A stretch of 64,000 nt of DNA from CAVQBL01 sp963710715 (lineage in GTDB: Bacteria > Pseudomonadota > Gammaproteobacteria > DSM-16500). The first letter of the stretch is position 1. Each line of letters starts with the position of its first letter. The position numbers were made by a program, and so were the translations under genes. Location: contig CAVQBL010000016.1 in the NCBI GenBank assembly GCA_963710715.1, positions 62,001-126,000 on the forward strand. The letters are read 5' to 3'. Shown here piece after piece: positions 27,009 to 37,206 of this stretch. Below the pieces are notes generated by a model. It had not been told where the DNA came from, did no database searches, and saw only the letters and a program-made list of their open reading frames with translations.

Positions 27009-28064
27009 TTATGCGTTTATTTTTGTATCATAAATAGTAAATGCTTCATTTAATTGCTTAGTCACGCGAATAAAAGTTGTACGCTTAGATAATTCTTTCA
27101 AGCGTTGTGCACCAACATAAGTACAAGTTGATCTAATACCGCCCAGAATATCAAGAATTGTATTTTTCACGGGCCCTCTATAAGGAACATTTACTGAACG
27201 GCCCTCACTCGCACGATATTCTGCTACACTTCCAAAATATTTTTCCATTGCTTCAGCAGAACTCATGCCATAAAAACGCATATATTTTTTTCCCTTTTCT
27301 TCAATAATTTCTCCAAGACCTTCGTCATGCCCAGCAAGCATACCACCCAACATGACAAAATCTGCGCCCGCTGCAAATGCTTTTGCCACATCACCCGGAG
27401 TAACGCACCCTCCATCTGCACAAACTAATCCTCCCAAACCATGTCCTGCATCCGCGCATTCGATAATTGCGGACAATTGCGGATAACCTACGCCCGTTTT
27501 TTCACGTGTCGTGCACACTGAACCCGGTCCAATACCAATTTTTACAATGTCTGCTCCGGAGAGAACTAATTCTTCGACCATTTCTCCTGTCACAACATTT
27601 CCTGCCATGATTACTTTTTTTGGATACGTGTCGCGGATATGTTTTAAAAAATCAACAAAGCGTTCTGTGTAACCATTTGCTGCATCTAAACAAATAAATG
27701 GCACATCGACTTTGCGTAGTAATTCCGTTAATTTATCAAAATCTCCTTCTGCAATCCCTGTTGAAAAAAAACAGGTGGAAATTATCGCAGGATTTTCTTT
27801 AGCAAACTTCTGCCACTCTGAAAGAGGAATAAATTTATCAATTGCAGTCAGTATATGATGTTCAGCTAATGCCTTGGCCATAGGAAAAGTACCTGTATGA
27901 TCCATATTTGCAGCAATGATAGGAACGCCTTGCCAAGCTGTGCCAGCATGTTTAAAACGAAATTCTCGTTCTAAAAGTACATCGGCTCTCGATTTTAAAA
28001 CGCTACGCTTAGGACGAATTAAAACATCTTTGAAATCTAATTTGACATCATATTCGATACGCAT
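27009..28064 (-). CDS. guaC: GMP reductase
   Basis: It converts GMP to IMP with NADPH and so recycles guanine nucleotides to the adenine branch. The 351-residue TIM barrel has the N-terminal [13 protein letters not shown], the NMDHTGT motif, and the catalytic-loop [20 protein letters not shown] with the active-site Cys near residue 187. It lacks the CBS insertion and flap Arg-Tyr segment of IMP dehydrogenase, supporting GuaC. It lies 32 bases after rsmB on the same strand and may be the last gene of that transcript. Confidence 0.93.
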   Translation of the reverse strand: MRIEYDVKLDFKDVLIRPKRSVLKSRADVLLEREFRFKHAGTAWQGVPIIAANMDHTGTFPMAKALAEHHILTAIDKFIPLSEWQKFAKENPAIISTCFFSTGIAEGDFDKLTELLRKVDVPFICLDAANGYTERFVDFLKHIRDTYPKKVIMAGNVVTGEMVEELVLSGADIVKIGIGPGSVCTTREKTGVGYPQLSAIIECADAGHGLGGLVCADGGCVTPGDVAKAFAAGADFVMLGGMLAGHDEGLGEIIEEKGKKYMRFYGMSSAEAMEKYFGSVAEYRASEGRSVNVPYRGPVKNTILDILGGIRSTCTYVGAQRLKELSKRTTFIRVTKQLNEAFTIYDTKINA

Positions 28065-28096
28065 GGTTGTTCCTTTTTCAAAGGGGGCAAAAATGA

Positions 28097-29410
28097 TTAT
28101 ATATTTTTTTTTAACCGTGCATAATAAAATCCATCCATATCATGCGTGCCGGGAAAAATTTGCCGTCCAATTGTACATTCTATGCCCCAGTTTGCCTTAA
28201 TCTTCTCTTCACGCGCAGAACCATGCGTAGCAAGAAAAGCTTGCAATACATCAACATTTTCAATTGAGAAAATCGAACACGTGGCATAAACAAGTAATCC
28301 ATCCGGTTTAAGCAAGTCCCAAATCGCGGTCAGTAATCGTAATTGCTCTTTAGCCAGTTTTTCTAAATCATCAGCGCGCCGCAATAATTTAATATCAGGA
28401 TGACGCCGAATAACACCACTGGCTGAGCAAGGAGCATCCAACAAAATACGATCAAACAATTTACCATCCCACCATTGTCTCACATCGGCTACATCTGCAC
28501 TCAAACAGTTTGCTGACAAATGCAAACGCTGAAGATTATCACGCACCAATTGCAATCGTGCTACATCGCGATCAACTGCAACTAACTCAACATTGGATTG
28601 CAACTCAAGTATATGCGCTGTCTTTCCTCCTGGTGCTGCACATGCATCTAACACTCTAAGGTTCGGCGTTATTTCTAAAATTTCAGCAGCTAACTGTGCT
28701 GCTCCATCTTGAACAGAAATCTCTCCTTGATTAAAACCAATCAACTGATTTACATCCACAGGTTTTTCTAAAAAAATTCCTGCACTTGTTTCAGGAATAA
28801 TTCGTGCGCTTATTTGATCAGCAGAGGAAATAAGTTTTTTCAAATAGGCTTCACGTGTGACACGCTTTTGATTGACACGCAACGCAAAAGGAGGATGCTG
28901 ATTATTGGCAATTAAAATTTCTTGCCAAATAGACGGCCAATCTTTTTGTAATTGTTCAATCAACCAGAGCGGATGCGAAAAAAATGCTTGCGGATTATCT
29001 TCTATTTTCATTTTCACTTCTTTATTTAATTCAAGTTCACGCCGTTGATAATTACGTAATACTGCATTCACCAAACCTTTTGCCCAGATTTTTTTAAAAT
29101 ATTTTGTCGCAGCAACTGTTTCTGCAACAGCCGCATGCGCCGGCACACGCATTTCAATTAATTGATACAGACCAACGAGTAATAACATATAAATATCTTG
29201 GTCTTTTTCTTTCAACGGTTTTTCTAGTAAAAGATCAGCTAAAGCTACCAAGCGAAAATACCAACGACATACGCCATAACATAATGCTTGTAAAAAACCT
29301 TGATCTCGCGCATCAGGAATTTTTGCTACTTCATCAGGTAGACAATCCGCTAAAGATCGACCAGTAACAACTTGCAAAATTATATATGCAGCTATGGCAC
29401 GAAGGTTCAT
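28097..29410 (-). CDS. rsmB: 16S rRNA (cytosine-967-C5) methyltransferase
   Basis: It methylates C967 of 16S rRNA. The 437-residue protein has an N-terminal NusB-like RNA-binding domain (about 1-140) and a Rossmann methyltransferase domain. SAM-binding [15 protein letters not shown] lies near residue 255, [15 protein letters not shown] contains one active-site Cys, and YATCSIF contains the catalytic nucleophile Cys. The start overlaps the fmt stop by 4 bases. The fmt-rsmB pair is a conserved bacterial arrangement. Confidence 0.95.
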   Translation of the reverse strand: MNLRAIAAYIILQVVTGRSLADCLPDEVAKIPDARDQGFLQALCYGVCRWYFRLVALADLLLEKPLKEKDQDIYMLLLVGLYQLIEMRVPAHAAVAETVAATKYFKKIWAKGLVNAVLRNYQRRELELNKEVKMKIEDNPQAFFSHPLWLIEQLQKDWPSIWQEILIANNQHPPFALRVNQKRVTREAYLKKLISSADQISARIIPETSAGIFLEKPVDVNQLIGFNQGEISVQDGAAQLAAEILEITPNLRVLDACAAPGGKTAHILELQSNVELVAVDRDVARLQLVRDNLQRLHLSANCLSADVADVRQWWDGKLFDRILLDAPCSASGVIRRHPDIKLLRRADDLEKLAKEQLRLLTAIWDLLKPDGLLVYATCSIFSIENVDVLQAFLATHGSAREEKIKANWGIECTIGRQIFPGTHDMDGFYYARLKKNI

Positions 29411-30354
29411 AGGATTCTATTCACCACAAAATCATCTCGCCGTGCATTTAAAATATCAGCTACAGGCAAAACGCGTCCGCCAGGCAATTGTAATTTCAAT
29501 AAACGCAAACGTTTCTTCCCCGTCGCCACATCAATACCTTGCGCAAAAACACGCATAATTTTTCCGGGCTGCTCATTTTGACCACCCTCATCAATCACTT
29601 CTGCTTCCCAAATTCGAAGTATTTGATCGTTTAATCGCGTTTGCGCAATAGGCCACGGATTAAATCCACGAATTTTACGCCCAAGTTCTTCCGCAGATAA
29701 TTTCCAATCTAATTCTGCCTCTTGTTTAGAAATTTTAGCTGCATACGTTGCTAAAGAAGAATTTTGTGGCTCCGAATTAATTTGCGATACATTATCCAGC
29801 GCAGTTAATACTGCTTGTCCTCCCAATACTGCCAAACGATCATGCAATGTTTGACTGGTATCATTTTTATAAATTGGACATTCCACTTTATAAAGCATAG
29901 GTCCTGTATCCCAACCTTCATCCATTTGCATAATTGTAATTCCAGTGATTTCATCTCCTGCTAAAATAGCACGCTGAATAGGCGCCGCACCGCGCCAACG
30001 CGGTAACAGCGATGGATGGATATTAATACAACCTAAATGCGGTGTTGTTAAAATAGCTGCGGGTAGTAACATTCCATATGCCACTACAATCATCACATCC
30101 GCATTCAATTCTGCTAATTTTTTTTGCTCTTGTTCTGTACGCAAAGTTTGCGGCTGAAAAACAGCTAAATTATTTTTTAACGCAATTTGTTTTACTGGAC
30201 TTAGAGTCAGCTTTTGGCCCCGCCCTGCGGGACGATCCGGCTGTGTGTAAACAGCGACGATTTTATGTTTTGAATGTAGCAATGCATCCAGCGCTTGCGC
30301 TGCAAATTCTGGCGTACCAGCAAAAATAACTTGCAAAGAAGAATTTGAATTCAC
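29407..30354 (-). CDS. fmt: Methionyl-tRNA formyltransferase
   Basis: It formylates initiator Met-tRNA using 10-formyl-tetrahydrofolate. The 315-residue protein has the formyl-transfer domain first, with FAGTPEFAA, the catalytic INIHPSLLPRWRGAAPI block near residue 105, and the conserved acidic MDEGWDTGPML. The C-terminal OB-like domain starts near 205 with IRGFNPWPIA. It overlaps hemY upstream and rsmB downstream by 4 bases each, implying strict translational coupling. Def, its frequent partner, is not adjacent here. Confidence 0.96.
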   Translation of the reverse strand: MNSNSSLQVIFAGTPEFAAQALDALLHSKHKIVAVYTQPDRPAGRGQKLTLSPVKQIALKNNLAVFQPQTLRTEQEQKKLAELNADVMIVVAYGMLLPAAILTTPHLGCINIHPSLLPRWRGAAPIQRAILAGDEITGITIMQMDEGWDTGPMLYKVECPIYKNDTSQTLHDRLAVLGGQAVLTALDNVSQINSEPQNSSLATYAAKISKQEAELDWKLSAEELGRKIRGFNPWPIAQTRLNDQILRIWEAEVIDEGGQNEQPGKIMRVFAQGIDVATGKKRLRLLKLQLPGGRVLPVADILNARRDDFVVNRIL

Positions 30355-31550
30355 CGAGAACTTGTCCCCACCTCACACACCAGCCCATCACGATAACTTT
30401 GTGTTGCCAAATTTGCCTCACCCAACTGCTCAAGCAGCAGCCCTTGTTCAAGATAAGCTTCCGGATGCTCTTCTAAAGCAATGCTAGCAGTAAAGTAATC
30501 GCGCGCCTTACCCCACAAATTACAACGCATACATAATCTTCCTAATGTTAATAACAGCACGGACTGATTGGGATACTGTTTCAACCAATTTTCTGCTGTG
30601 GATAATTGTTTTTTTGCATGTGTTGTATTCAGCAAACCATATACTCTTACTAAGTCTTTATTCCACCCTTTTTTAAGCGCTTTATTAATCAGATACTCCA
30701 CTTCAACCTGCGTATCAGGATAACGTAATAATTGCTGTGTGTAATGATAAATAAGTTCAGGATCCGCTCGGAATTTTTTAGGTATGCTTAACCAAAGTTC
30801 GCGCAAAATATCGGCATCATTCGCTTTCTGCCCTGTCGTAGAAAGCAATTCTTGATATACTTTGAGCTCGAGTTTTTCTAAATTCTCTGCATTCACTACT
30901 TTTGCTTTATATAAGTTCGGTAATATTTTTAATAACCCTTTCCAATCCGCCAAATGAACATACACTCGTTCTAATAATTTTAAAACCAATCCATTTTTGG
31001 GTGCAACGCGACGTAAATGATCTAATGTTGCCAGCGCTTGCTCAAGTTGCCCTTGATTAAATTGTAATTGGGCTTGAGTCAAGCCAATAGCCACTTCTGA
31101 ATGTGGCGCAACTTGATGCGCCTTACGCAAATAAGAATCACGTTTATCATACGCTGTTTGCTCATGAGCAGCTTTTGCCGCGGCTAAATAATTAACTAAT
31201 GGCGCATTGGATTGTTCAACACCTGCCAAAAGATCATATTCCGCACCACGCCACTGTCCTTCAATCAGTTCAACTAAACCACGATTCGTTTTACTATATG
31301 ACTTATACTTGCGACGCCAGCGTAACCAATTTTTCCAGCGATAAACTAATACATCAATCCAACCAAAAAAACTAAGCAAATAATAGAATAATAATAAAAT
31401 GGCAACCAAACTAAAAAACATAAACCATAAAGGCATTTCCACTGACCACTGGCGATAGGTGAATAAAGCATATCCTGGGTCTTCCGCGATTTTTAATCCC
31501 ACCCAAACAGAAGCAACCAAAATAATTAAAAAAACAATAAATCGGCTCAT
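30351..31550 (-). CDS. hemY: HemY-like TPR membrane protein
   Basis: A 399-residue inner-membrane protein of the proteobacterial HemY family (not the Gram-positive protoporphyrinogen oxidase of the same name). Two hydrophobic segments (about residues 3-20 and 42-65) precede a cytoplasmic helical TPR-type region with YLRKAHQVAPHSEVAIGL and NGLVLKLLERVYVHLADW. E. coli HemY influences late heme synthesis without a known catalytic activity. It overlaps hemX and fmt by 4 bases at either end. Confidence 0.88.
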   Translation of the reverse strand: MSRFIVFLIILVASVWVGLKIAEDPGYALFTYRQWSVEMPLWFMFFSLVAILLLFYYLLSFFGWIDVLVYRWKNWLRWRRKYKSYSKTNRGLVELIEGQWRGAEYDLLAGVEQSNAPLVNYLAAAKAAHEQTAYDKRDSYLRKAHQVAPHSEVAIGLTQAQLQFNQGQLEQALATLDHLRRVAPKNGLVLKLLERVYVHLADWKGLLKILPNLYKAKVVNAENLEKLELKVYQELLSTTGQKANDADILRELWLSIPKKFRADPELIYHYTQQLLRYPDTQVEVEYLINKALKKGWNKDLVRVYGLLNTTHAKKQLSTAENWLKQYPNQSVLLLTLGRLCMRCNLWGKARDYFTASIALEEHPEAYLEQGLLLEQLGEANLATQSYRDGLVCEVGTSSR

Positions 31551-32515
31551 TTATAATCCCGAAATGCTTGTAATGAATTCGTAATTGGTGGCACAGCTGG
31601 ATGAATATTAATTTGTTGTAATTGAGCAAGGCTCGCCAATACAGCTTGCGTCACCGATGAATCCTGTGCGAAATACTGTTTTATCCACTTGGATGCTTGT
31701 TGCAAACTCGCATGAAAAACGTCGGTTTGCCGATTTAACACTGCCCATGACGCTTCTTCAAGCATGCTATATAAATTTTCATACAAAAATTCTTGCTGTC
31801 CTGGCGGAACAAAAGGCACTGTGCCGGGAGCATTATAACGTACAATTACAATCTGTTTTAACGCTTGCTCTGTTTGCTGCAATCCGCGTTTCCACCAAGA
31901 TTGATGCTGATCAGTCACAGCAGGCACTGGTTCTGGTTTCCCGGGCGCACCTCTAGCAGGAAGTGGTAATTGCGCAATTTGCTCTTTCAAGGCAGATAAA
32001 CGCAAATATAAACCATTATAATCAACATGTGGAACAGCAGTTAATGCTGCAATATCTGTTGCTAAGGCTTTGCGTACCGCCATGATTTTGGGATCCGTTA
32101 AGCTACTGAGATTCTGATCTGCTGTTTGTAATAATTTAATAACCAATCCCACATCCGATCCCATTTGCAAATTATCATTGGCTAATTGAACTAAACTCTG
32201 TGCCTCTGCTACAGTCCAATCATCTTTATCTCCCATTTTTGCACTGCGTAGCTCGGAAATTGACTGCTCTTGAGTGTTTAATTGATCTCGTAATTGCTGT
32301 ACGGTTTGCTGGATGCCATTGGAAGAATTTTTTTCCAGCATGTCTACACGCTCGGCGAGATGAATAGTGATAGCAGTCAAACGGCAATAGGCAAAGAAGA
32401 ATGCGAACAATAAAATAATAATAGAAAACGTTGAAAGCAAAATACCTATACTATTCCAAGGCATGCGTTTTGATTTTGAAGTTTCACTTGATTTTTCTTC
32501 GGGTTGGTTTGTCAT
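31547..32515 (-). CDS. hemX: HemX-like membrane protein
   Basis: A 322-residue single-pass membrane protein. It has a short cytoplasmic Lys/Ser-rich tail, a transmembrane segment at about residues 25-47 (IGILLSTFSIIILLFAFFF), a coiled-coil stretch (about 55-95) and a helical HemX domain with the conserved WTVAEAQSLVQLANDNLQ. Often labelled uroporphyrinogen-III methyltransferase, it has no SAM-binding motif, so that label should not be used. It is separated from hemD by a family B palindrome. Confidence 0.87.
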   Translation of the reverse strand: MTNQPEEKSSETSKSKRMPWNSIGILLSTFSIIILLFAFFFAYCRLTAITIHLAERVDMLEKNSSNGIQQTVQQLRDQLNTQEQSISELRSAKMGDKDDWTVAEAQSLVQLANDNLQMGSDVGLVIKLLQTADQNLSSLTDPKIMAVRKALATDIAALTAVPHVDYNGLYLRLSALKEQIAQLPLPARGAPGKPEPVPAVTDQHQSWWKRGLQQTEQALKQIVIVRYNAPGTVPFVPPGQQEFLYENLYSMLEEASWAVLNRQTDVFHASLQQASKWIKQYFAQDSSVTQAVLASLAQLQQINIHPAVPPITNSLQAFRDYK

Positions 32516-32534
32516 GGAAGAGAATCCTTTTTTG

Positions 32535-32620
32535 GGGGGTCAGGCCTAACAAATAGCCTTTTGCTAAATTACTTATTGACTCATAAGGAATAAAAAAGTC
32601 TATTTGTCAGGTCTGACCCC
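32535..32620. repeat. Palindromic repeat family B, hemD copy
   Basis: An imperfect palindrome beginning ggggtcaggcc and ending ggtctgacccc, sharing tttattccttatgagtcaat-type centre sequence with the copy at 39375 in inverse orientation. The last codons and stop of hemD lie inside its right arm. It fills most of the hemD-hemX gap. Confidence 0.85.
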
Positions 32621-33380
32621 GTATAAGCTCTTCAATAATAGCACCATCACTTGCGTTCTTCGCTATAAATATTTTCACAAAACCTAAGGCTTTTGCCAAT
32701 GTAGCAATACGTTCACTGATAACGAGCAAAGGCACTTCACACAAAATGGGCCAATTAAATTCTCCGATTAAAATCTTTAAATTTTGGATAGCTTCATAAG
32801 ATGTACCCACTATTATATCAATCTTATGCTCGCGCAATAAATGGATATATTCACTGGTCTCAACTTGCGGTAATAAACGACGATAGGCAAAAGCATTTAT
32901 CACTTCAGCACCACGTTTCTTTAACGTTTCAGATAATACTTCCCTACCACCCTCACCTCGCACAATAACAATTTTTTTTTCTTTTACTATTTGCAATTCC
33001 GATAGTTCGAGCAAGTTTTCACTACTCCATTCTTTTTCGGGGAAAAAATCAACAGGCAAATTCGCCTCTCGCAAAGCTTGCGCAGTGCTCGCGCCTACCG
33101 CAGCTACTTTGACTCTGTTTGGAAAAACTGGCCATATTTGATGAATTGCTGCTGCACTTGCGTAAACAGATTGTGGGCTAATAAAAACTAATATGTCACA
33201 TTGATTAAGCATAGAAATACTGGTGATAAATTCTGCAATATTTTGCGGTAGGGCGATCTCAATCGTAGGAAAATAAGTTGCTTTTCCGCCCAGTGCGCGA
33301 ATTTTTTCACAGAGTATTTCTCCTTGGGGTTTTGGCCGTATGACTAAAATACTGAGGTTTTTTAAGGAATGCTTTATCAT
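32607..33380 (-). CDS. hemD: Uroporphyrinogen-III synthase
   Basis: It closes hydroxymethylbilane into uroporphyrinogen III with inversion of ring D. The 257-residue two-lobed HemD fold has low sequence conservation. Useful marks are the N-terminal LVIRPKPQG, DILVFISPQSVYAS near 75, AVGASTAQAL near 100, VRGEGGREVL near 143 and DIIVGTSYEAIQNL near 187. Its position next to hemX/hemY and near hemC supports the call. The last residues (RGQT) and the stop codon are encoded by the adjoining repeat. Confidence 0.88.
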   Translation of the reverse strand: MIKHSLKNLSILVIRPKPQGEILCEKIRALGGKATYFPTIEIALPQNIAEFITSISMLNQCDILVFISPQSVYASAAAIHQIWPVFPNRVKVAAVGASTAQALREANLPVDFFPEKEWSSENLLELSELQIVKEKKIVIVRGEGGREVLSETLKKRGAEVINAFAYRRLLPQVETSEYIHLLREHKIDIIVGTSYEAIQNLKILIGEFNWPILCEVPLLVISERIATLAKALGFVKIFIAKNASDGAIIEELIRGQT

Positions 33381-33480
33381 GTTTTTTGGTATCTATTCAG
33401 CGAACTTCACTGGCCTAATCGTGCCCGTGCGCCAAGCATTTTAGGAGATGATTTAAGGACTCAATAATAGTTACTTAACC

Positions 33481-33852
33481 TTAGCCTGCTGTGCGGGGGA
33501 TGGTATGATTATTTGACTCCCGAGCTTGATTAGCTTTTAGATGAGCTTCGATGGCTGCTTTGACCTTTTTTAATGCGTCTGAAGCATCGTCAGAAAAATC
33601 GATTCCAACTGCATGTAATGACGAATTTTTCATTATACCTTCCGCCAGCTTTTGAATCATTTTTTCAGTGAGTCGACAATCATGAAAGCTGATGTGTGTA
33701 ATGTAACGATTAGTTTTTAATCCTTCAGATATTTTTGATATCTCCTCAAACTTCATAGGAGAGGGTCCAAAATGGGCGAAAGTTACCTCAGAGTCATTTT
33801 CTGTAATAGCTTTAATTGTAGTTTCTTTAGGTGAGGAATTTTTTGAAAACAT
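33481..33852 (-). CDS. Small leucine-rich-repeat-like protein
   Basis: A 123-residue protein with a stretch resembling one or two RI-type leucine-rich repeats (ISEGLKTNRYITHISFHDC then LAEGIMKNSSLHAVGIDF). A charged helical tail (VKAAIEAHLKANQ) and a hydrophilic N-terminus flank it. I cannot assign a function; such small LRR proteins are common in host-associated Legionellales and can be effector remnants. The ATG at 33852 has an AGAGAAGAG ribosome-binding site, while a longer frame from 33894 has none. It sits in the hem locus between hemD and hemC. Confidence 0.6.
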   Translation of the reverse strand: MFSKNSSPKETTIKAITENDSEVTFAHFGPSPMKFEEISKISEGLKTNRYITHISFHDCRLTEKMIQKLAEGIMKNSSLHAVGIDFSDDASDALKKVKAAIEAHLKANQARESNNHTIPRTAG

Positions 33853-33994
33853 TGTGTCTCTTCTCTTTGTTAAGTTATTGAAAAAAAGGAACATATTTTT
33901 TCAGGCCTCATGAGCAATTCTATGGAGTTAACATATAATTATTATAATAAAGGTCATATTAAAAGTACATAGAATTTAAGATCGCGAGGAATCT

Positions 33995-35860
33995 ATGAAG
34001 TTCAGCTCAAAGCTTGAGATGATGTCGTTCGCACTTATTAAGCTTAATCAAATTCGTGAACAGGAAAGGGAAAACAAAGCTATAGAAGATTGCATTAAAA
34101 ATATTAAAGAAGCTTTCGAAAATCATGAACAAGACCCGACGATAATTTGTAACCATTTAAAAGATATACTACCCGACCCTATTTCTGACAACGCTAAAGA
34201 GCAAATTAAAACTCTTATTGAAGACATAGGGATAAGCGACTATAAACAAACACCACAGGAAAAATTTGATAATCCATTGGCTCGTCGAGCTGAATCGGAA
34301 TTATTTGCACATTTGTTGGTATCTCCGACTGCTTTAATGATGGAGTCAGTAAAGTTAGTTTCAAAAGAAATCTTAAAGGCTCTTCAACTTTCAGAAACGG
34401 ATAACCCAAAGGTGTTAGAAAAATTTTTAGCATGCTGCATAAAAGAAGACGAGGAGGATACTATCATTTGTGGTGCATTTCAGCAGAAACCATTATTTAA
34501 TGACGTAAAAAAAATTTTAGAAGAAAATAATTCTAATCAACTTGCCGAAATAATATATATTCATTATAAGTTTGGTTTAAAGTTATCACGAGATATTCCA
34601 ATTTATGCTTCCAGACGTGACAAGCCCCCTGTCGGTAAATTAGCAGAAATAGTAAACAATTATAAGAGTGAAAAAGGATTTTTTTACGACATAACACAGT
34701 ATGGTTCTACAGGAACGGATGCGCGCACTTATATTAGTGGTCCATTAATGTATAAGTCTGAGCTTTATTCTAAGATAGGAAGTCGAGGAAGAAAAGGAGA
34801 TCTGGACATGTCAATGTCGAAACTTTCTGGTCGGCTTAGTTTGATGCGAGCAGATCAACCTGAGTATGAGATAAACTTACCTGAGCGCAAAGAGGAGTGG
34901 TGGGTTCCGGATTGTAAAGGTCAAGACCCTGACTTTAATTCTCCCTATGTCTTAGATCTTATCAATAATGATGCTCTTTACGTTTCAGGGCCTTCTGGTA
35001 TGACAAGTCTCCTGTTAGCCCAAATGGAATTTATGGCTAATCTTGAAACTATTGCATTAAAGCAAAACTATCTTAATGCTGTTACAGCTTATATTGTTGG
35101 CGCTGGTTTTCACAGTCTTCACGAAGTCATTGGTCCTGCACAATATGCTTTGGACCTTGTTCCTAGATATACTGTTTTTGTGCCGGGAAAGGAAAAAAGC
35201 CCACAAGAGGAAAAACTACCCGCTGCTCCACAATACAATGTATTTTTTAAACAACAATGTGATCTTGATCCCGAGTTTAAAAACAACAGAGAAGCAGCTT
35301 GGCAACGTTATCTAGATTTTTTTCAAAATATTTATATACCAACGCATTCTGCAAAGAAATTACAAGAGCTGCTTAAACGAGAAATATTTAGATCAATAAC
35401 CCCTCAACGAATAGCTGAGGCACTTGATATACTTATGAATATAAATAAAAAAAATTTCATTACGTTTTTACAAAGTTACTATGAATCATCAAAAAATCAA
35501 GGCCGCAGCATATTTTCCCGTAACAAAACTGACATGATGGATACGGTAAATAAAAATTCTGCTGTAAAGAAGCTACTCAATGTTATGCAAGAGGAAAAGA
35601 AATCTGAAGAGTTTACCTCCTTGGAGCTTGGCGTTCTTTTGGATAAGGGCGATCCCCTTTTAAATAAAATTATTGATAAGTTTATTAATATTCCAGAGCT
35701 TCAAGGTCTACGAGATGCGATGCGCTTTGATTTCCAACACTTTGATATGCGGATACGGATAGGGCAAAATGATTGTAATTATACACAACTTTCTATACCT
35801 CAAGATCAGTCCCCGGAGGATGTCGGTAAAACTTCTACCCATCGGACGAACTCAAAATAG
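33995..35860 (+). CDS. 621-residue orphan, candidate effector
   Basis: I do not recognise this soluble protein. It has no signal peptide and no strong transmembrane helix. The N-terminal third is helical and charged (coiled-coil-like KLNQIREQERENKAIEDCI). The middle (about residues 235-420) is more conserved-looking, with YGSTGTDARTYISGPL, SGPSGMTSLLLAQME and VGAGFHSLHEVIGPAQYAL. The tail is Lys/Asp-rich. It is inserted on the opposite strand between hemC and hemD, and its 3' end overlaps the hemC 3' end by 26 bases. Size, orphan status and AT-rich codon use fit a secreted effector, but no export signal is demonstrable. Confidence 0.6.
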   Translation: MKFSSKLEMMSFALIKLNQIREQERENKAIEDCIKNIKEAFENHEQDPTIICNHLKDILPDPISDNAKEQIKTLIEDIGISDYKQTPQEKFDNPLARRAESELFAHLLVSPTALMMESVKLVSKEILKALQLSETDNPKVLEKFLACCIKEDEEDTIICGAFQQKPLFNDVKKILEENNSNQLAEIIYIHYKFGLKLSRDIPIYASRRDKPPVGKLAEIVNNYKSEKGFFYDITQYGSTGTDARTYISGPLMYKSELYSKIGSRGRKGDLDMSMSKLSGRLSLMRADQPEYEINLPERKEEWWVPDCKGQDPDFNSPYVLDLINNDALYVSGPSGMTSLLLAQMEFMANLETIALKQNYLNAVTAYIVGAGFHSLHEVIGPAQYALDLVPRYTVFVPGKEKSPQEEKLPAAPQYNVFFKQQCDLDPEFKNNREAAWQRYLDFFQNIYIPTHSAKKLQELLKREIFRSITPQRIAEALDILMNINKKNFITFLQSYYESSKNQGRSIFSRNKTDMMDTVNKNSAVKKLLNVMQEEKKSEEFTSLELGVLLDKGDPLLNKIIDKFINIPELQGLRDAMRFDFQHFDMRIRIGQNDCNYTQLSIPQDQSPEDVGKTSTHRTNSK

Positions 35861-36758
35861 CCCGCGCCCCCTGACTTAACAATTCCTCGGCGACTGTTTC
35901 ACCTAAAATTTCAGCATCCTCAACATGGCCGGTTTTTTGCGCGCGTAAAATCACTGTGCCATCTACATTCGCCACCAAACCACGTAAGAAAATTTTTTCT
36001 TGAATCATTTCTGCATAGGCAGCAATCGGTGTTTGACAACCACCCTCTAAACGTCTGCATAATGCACGTTCCGCTGTTACACAAACGTGAGCAGGCTCAT
36101 CATTCAAAACTGCAATTAATGTTAATGTTTCAATATCTTCTTCACGACACTCTATACCTAATACACCTTGCCCCGGCGCTGGCAACAATTGATCTGCATT
36201 TAAAAAAGCGGATATACGTTGTTGTAATCCCAAGCGCTTCAACCCCGCTGCAGCTAAAATGAGCGCACCATATTCTCCCGCATCCAAGCGCTGCAAACGT
36301 GTGTTGACATTGCCGCGTAAATCTTTCATCTGCAAATCCGGGCGTAAGGCACAAAGTTGACTGCGTCTACGTAAACTCGATGTCCCCACGACAGTATTAC
36401 TCGGCAATTCATTCAGCGAAATAAATTGATTTGAAACCAGCACATCCCAAGGATCTTCGCGTTCACACATCACGGGCAAACATAAACCGGCCGGTAATGT
36501 CATAGGAACATCTTTCATGGAATGCACAGCAATATCGGCACGTTTTTCAAGTAATGCTTCTTCTAATTCTTTAACAAATAAGCCCTTGCCTCCTACTTCC
36601 ATCAACGGAATCGACATTCGATCTGCACTGGTCGTGATTCCTAATAGATTAACTTCAAGACCTGGATAAAGTGCTTGTAAACGCCCCTTCACCCAATTGG
36701 CTTGCCAAAGAGCTAGAGGGCTTTCGCGGGTTGCTATGGTTATAGATTGTTTAGTCAT
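35835..36758 (-). CDS. hemC: Hydroxymethylbilane synthase (porphobilinogen deaminase)
   Basis: It condenses four porphobilinogens into hydroxymethylbilane. The 307-residue protein shows the N-terminal IATRESPLALWQA, the catalytic Asp loop in VHSMKDVPM near residue 83, the VGTSSLRRRSQL motif near 130, RGNVNTRLQRLD near 155 and the dipyrromethane-cofactor Cys in LEGGCQTPIA near 240. The ATG at 36758 matches the family start. hemC normally runs straight into hemD, but here the two are split by about 2.4 kb holding two accessory genes. Confidence 0.96.
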   Translation of the reverse strand: MTKQSITIATRESPLALWQANWVKGRLQALYPGLEVNLLGITTSADRMSIPLMEVGGKGLFVKELEEALLEKRADIAVHSMKDVPMTLPAGLCLPVMCEREDPWDVLVSNQFISLNELPSNTVVGTSSLRRRSQLCALRPDLQMKDLRGNVNTRLQRLDAGEYGALILAAAGLKRLGLQQRISAFLNADQLLPAPGQGVLGIECREEDIETLTLIAVLNDEPAHVCVTAERALCRRLEGGCQTPIAAYAEMIQEKIFLRGLVANVDGTVILRAQKTGHVEDAEILGETVAEELLSQGARAILSSSDG

Positions 36759-37206
36759 AACGAGTTCACTTGAGTGGCTGTATATTATCACAATATTTAT
36801 TATAATAATTGTCTTTCACCTCTCTTCTTAAAGCGCATTCCCAGCAAGTTTCATGACGTTATAACCTCCCAATGCCAATTTAGTGCGGTGGACGCTGAAG
36901 TTAGATCGAAGCCCCATCATTGCGAGCATGTGCTTTTCATGCGAAGCAATCCAGGGGAACGTTTTTGTGCTCCCTGGATTGCCACGCCCGCGCAAAAAAG
37001 CGCGCGCGGGCTCGCAATGACGGGGCTTCGATCTAACTTCAGCGGCGGGTATTGTAAAAGTACATAGCATGGTCAATCCTGGACACGGCAGGCATAAGAT
37101 TATCGAATTAACAGCCGCAGAATTAAGATTAGAAGCATGGATTTGATAACACAGCAAAAAATAAATCCAGCCGGATTAGACATCCGGCTGGAAAATCAAA
37201 GAAAAG
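36759..37206. other. Intergenic region with repeat A copy
   Basis: This 448-base gap is dominated by the family A copy at 36893-37044. The remaining roughly 290 bases are unique; I see no gene. Open frames across it in both directions translate the repeat. Confidence 0.6.
36893..37044. repeat. Palindromic repeat family A, long-arm copy
   Basis: Bounded by cgctgaagttagatcgaagc and its complement, the same subfamily as the copy at 6094. The asymmetric inner parts (gcgcgcgcgggctcgc block and tgtgcttttcatgcg block) occur in the opposite order, so the two copies are inverted relative to each other. Confidence 0.88.

Noticed and set aside
31547..32515. Annotation of HemX as uroporphyrinogen-III methyltransferase
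   Set aside because: No SAM-binding motif is visible; the label is a common database carry-over.
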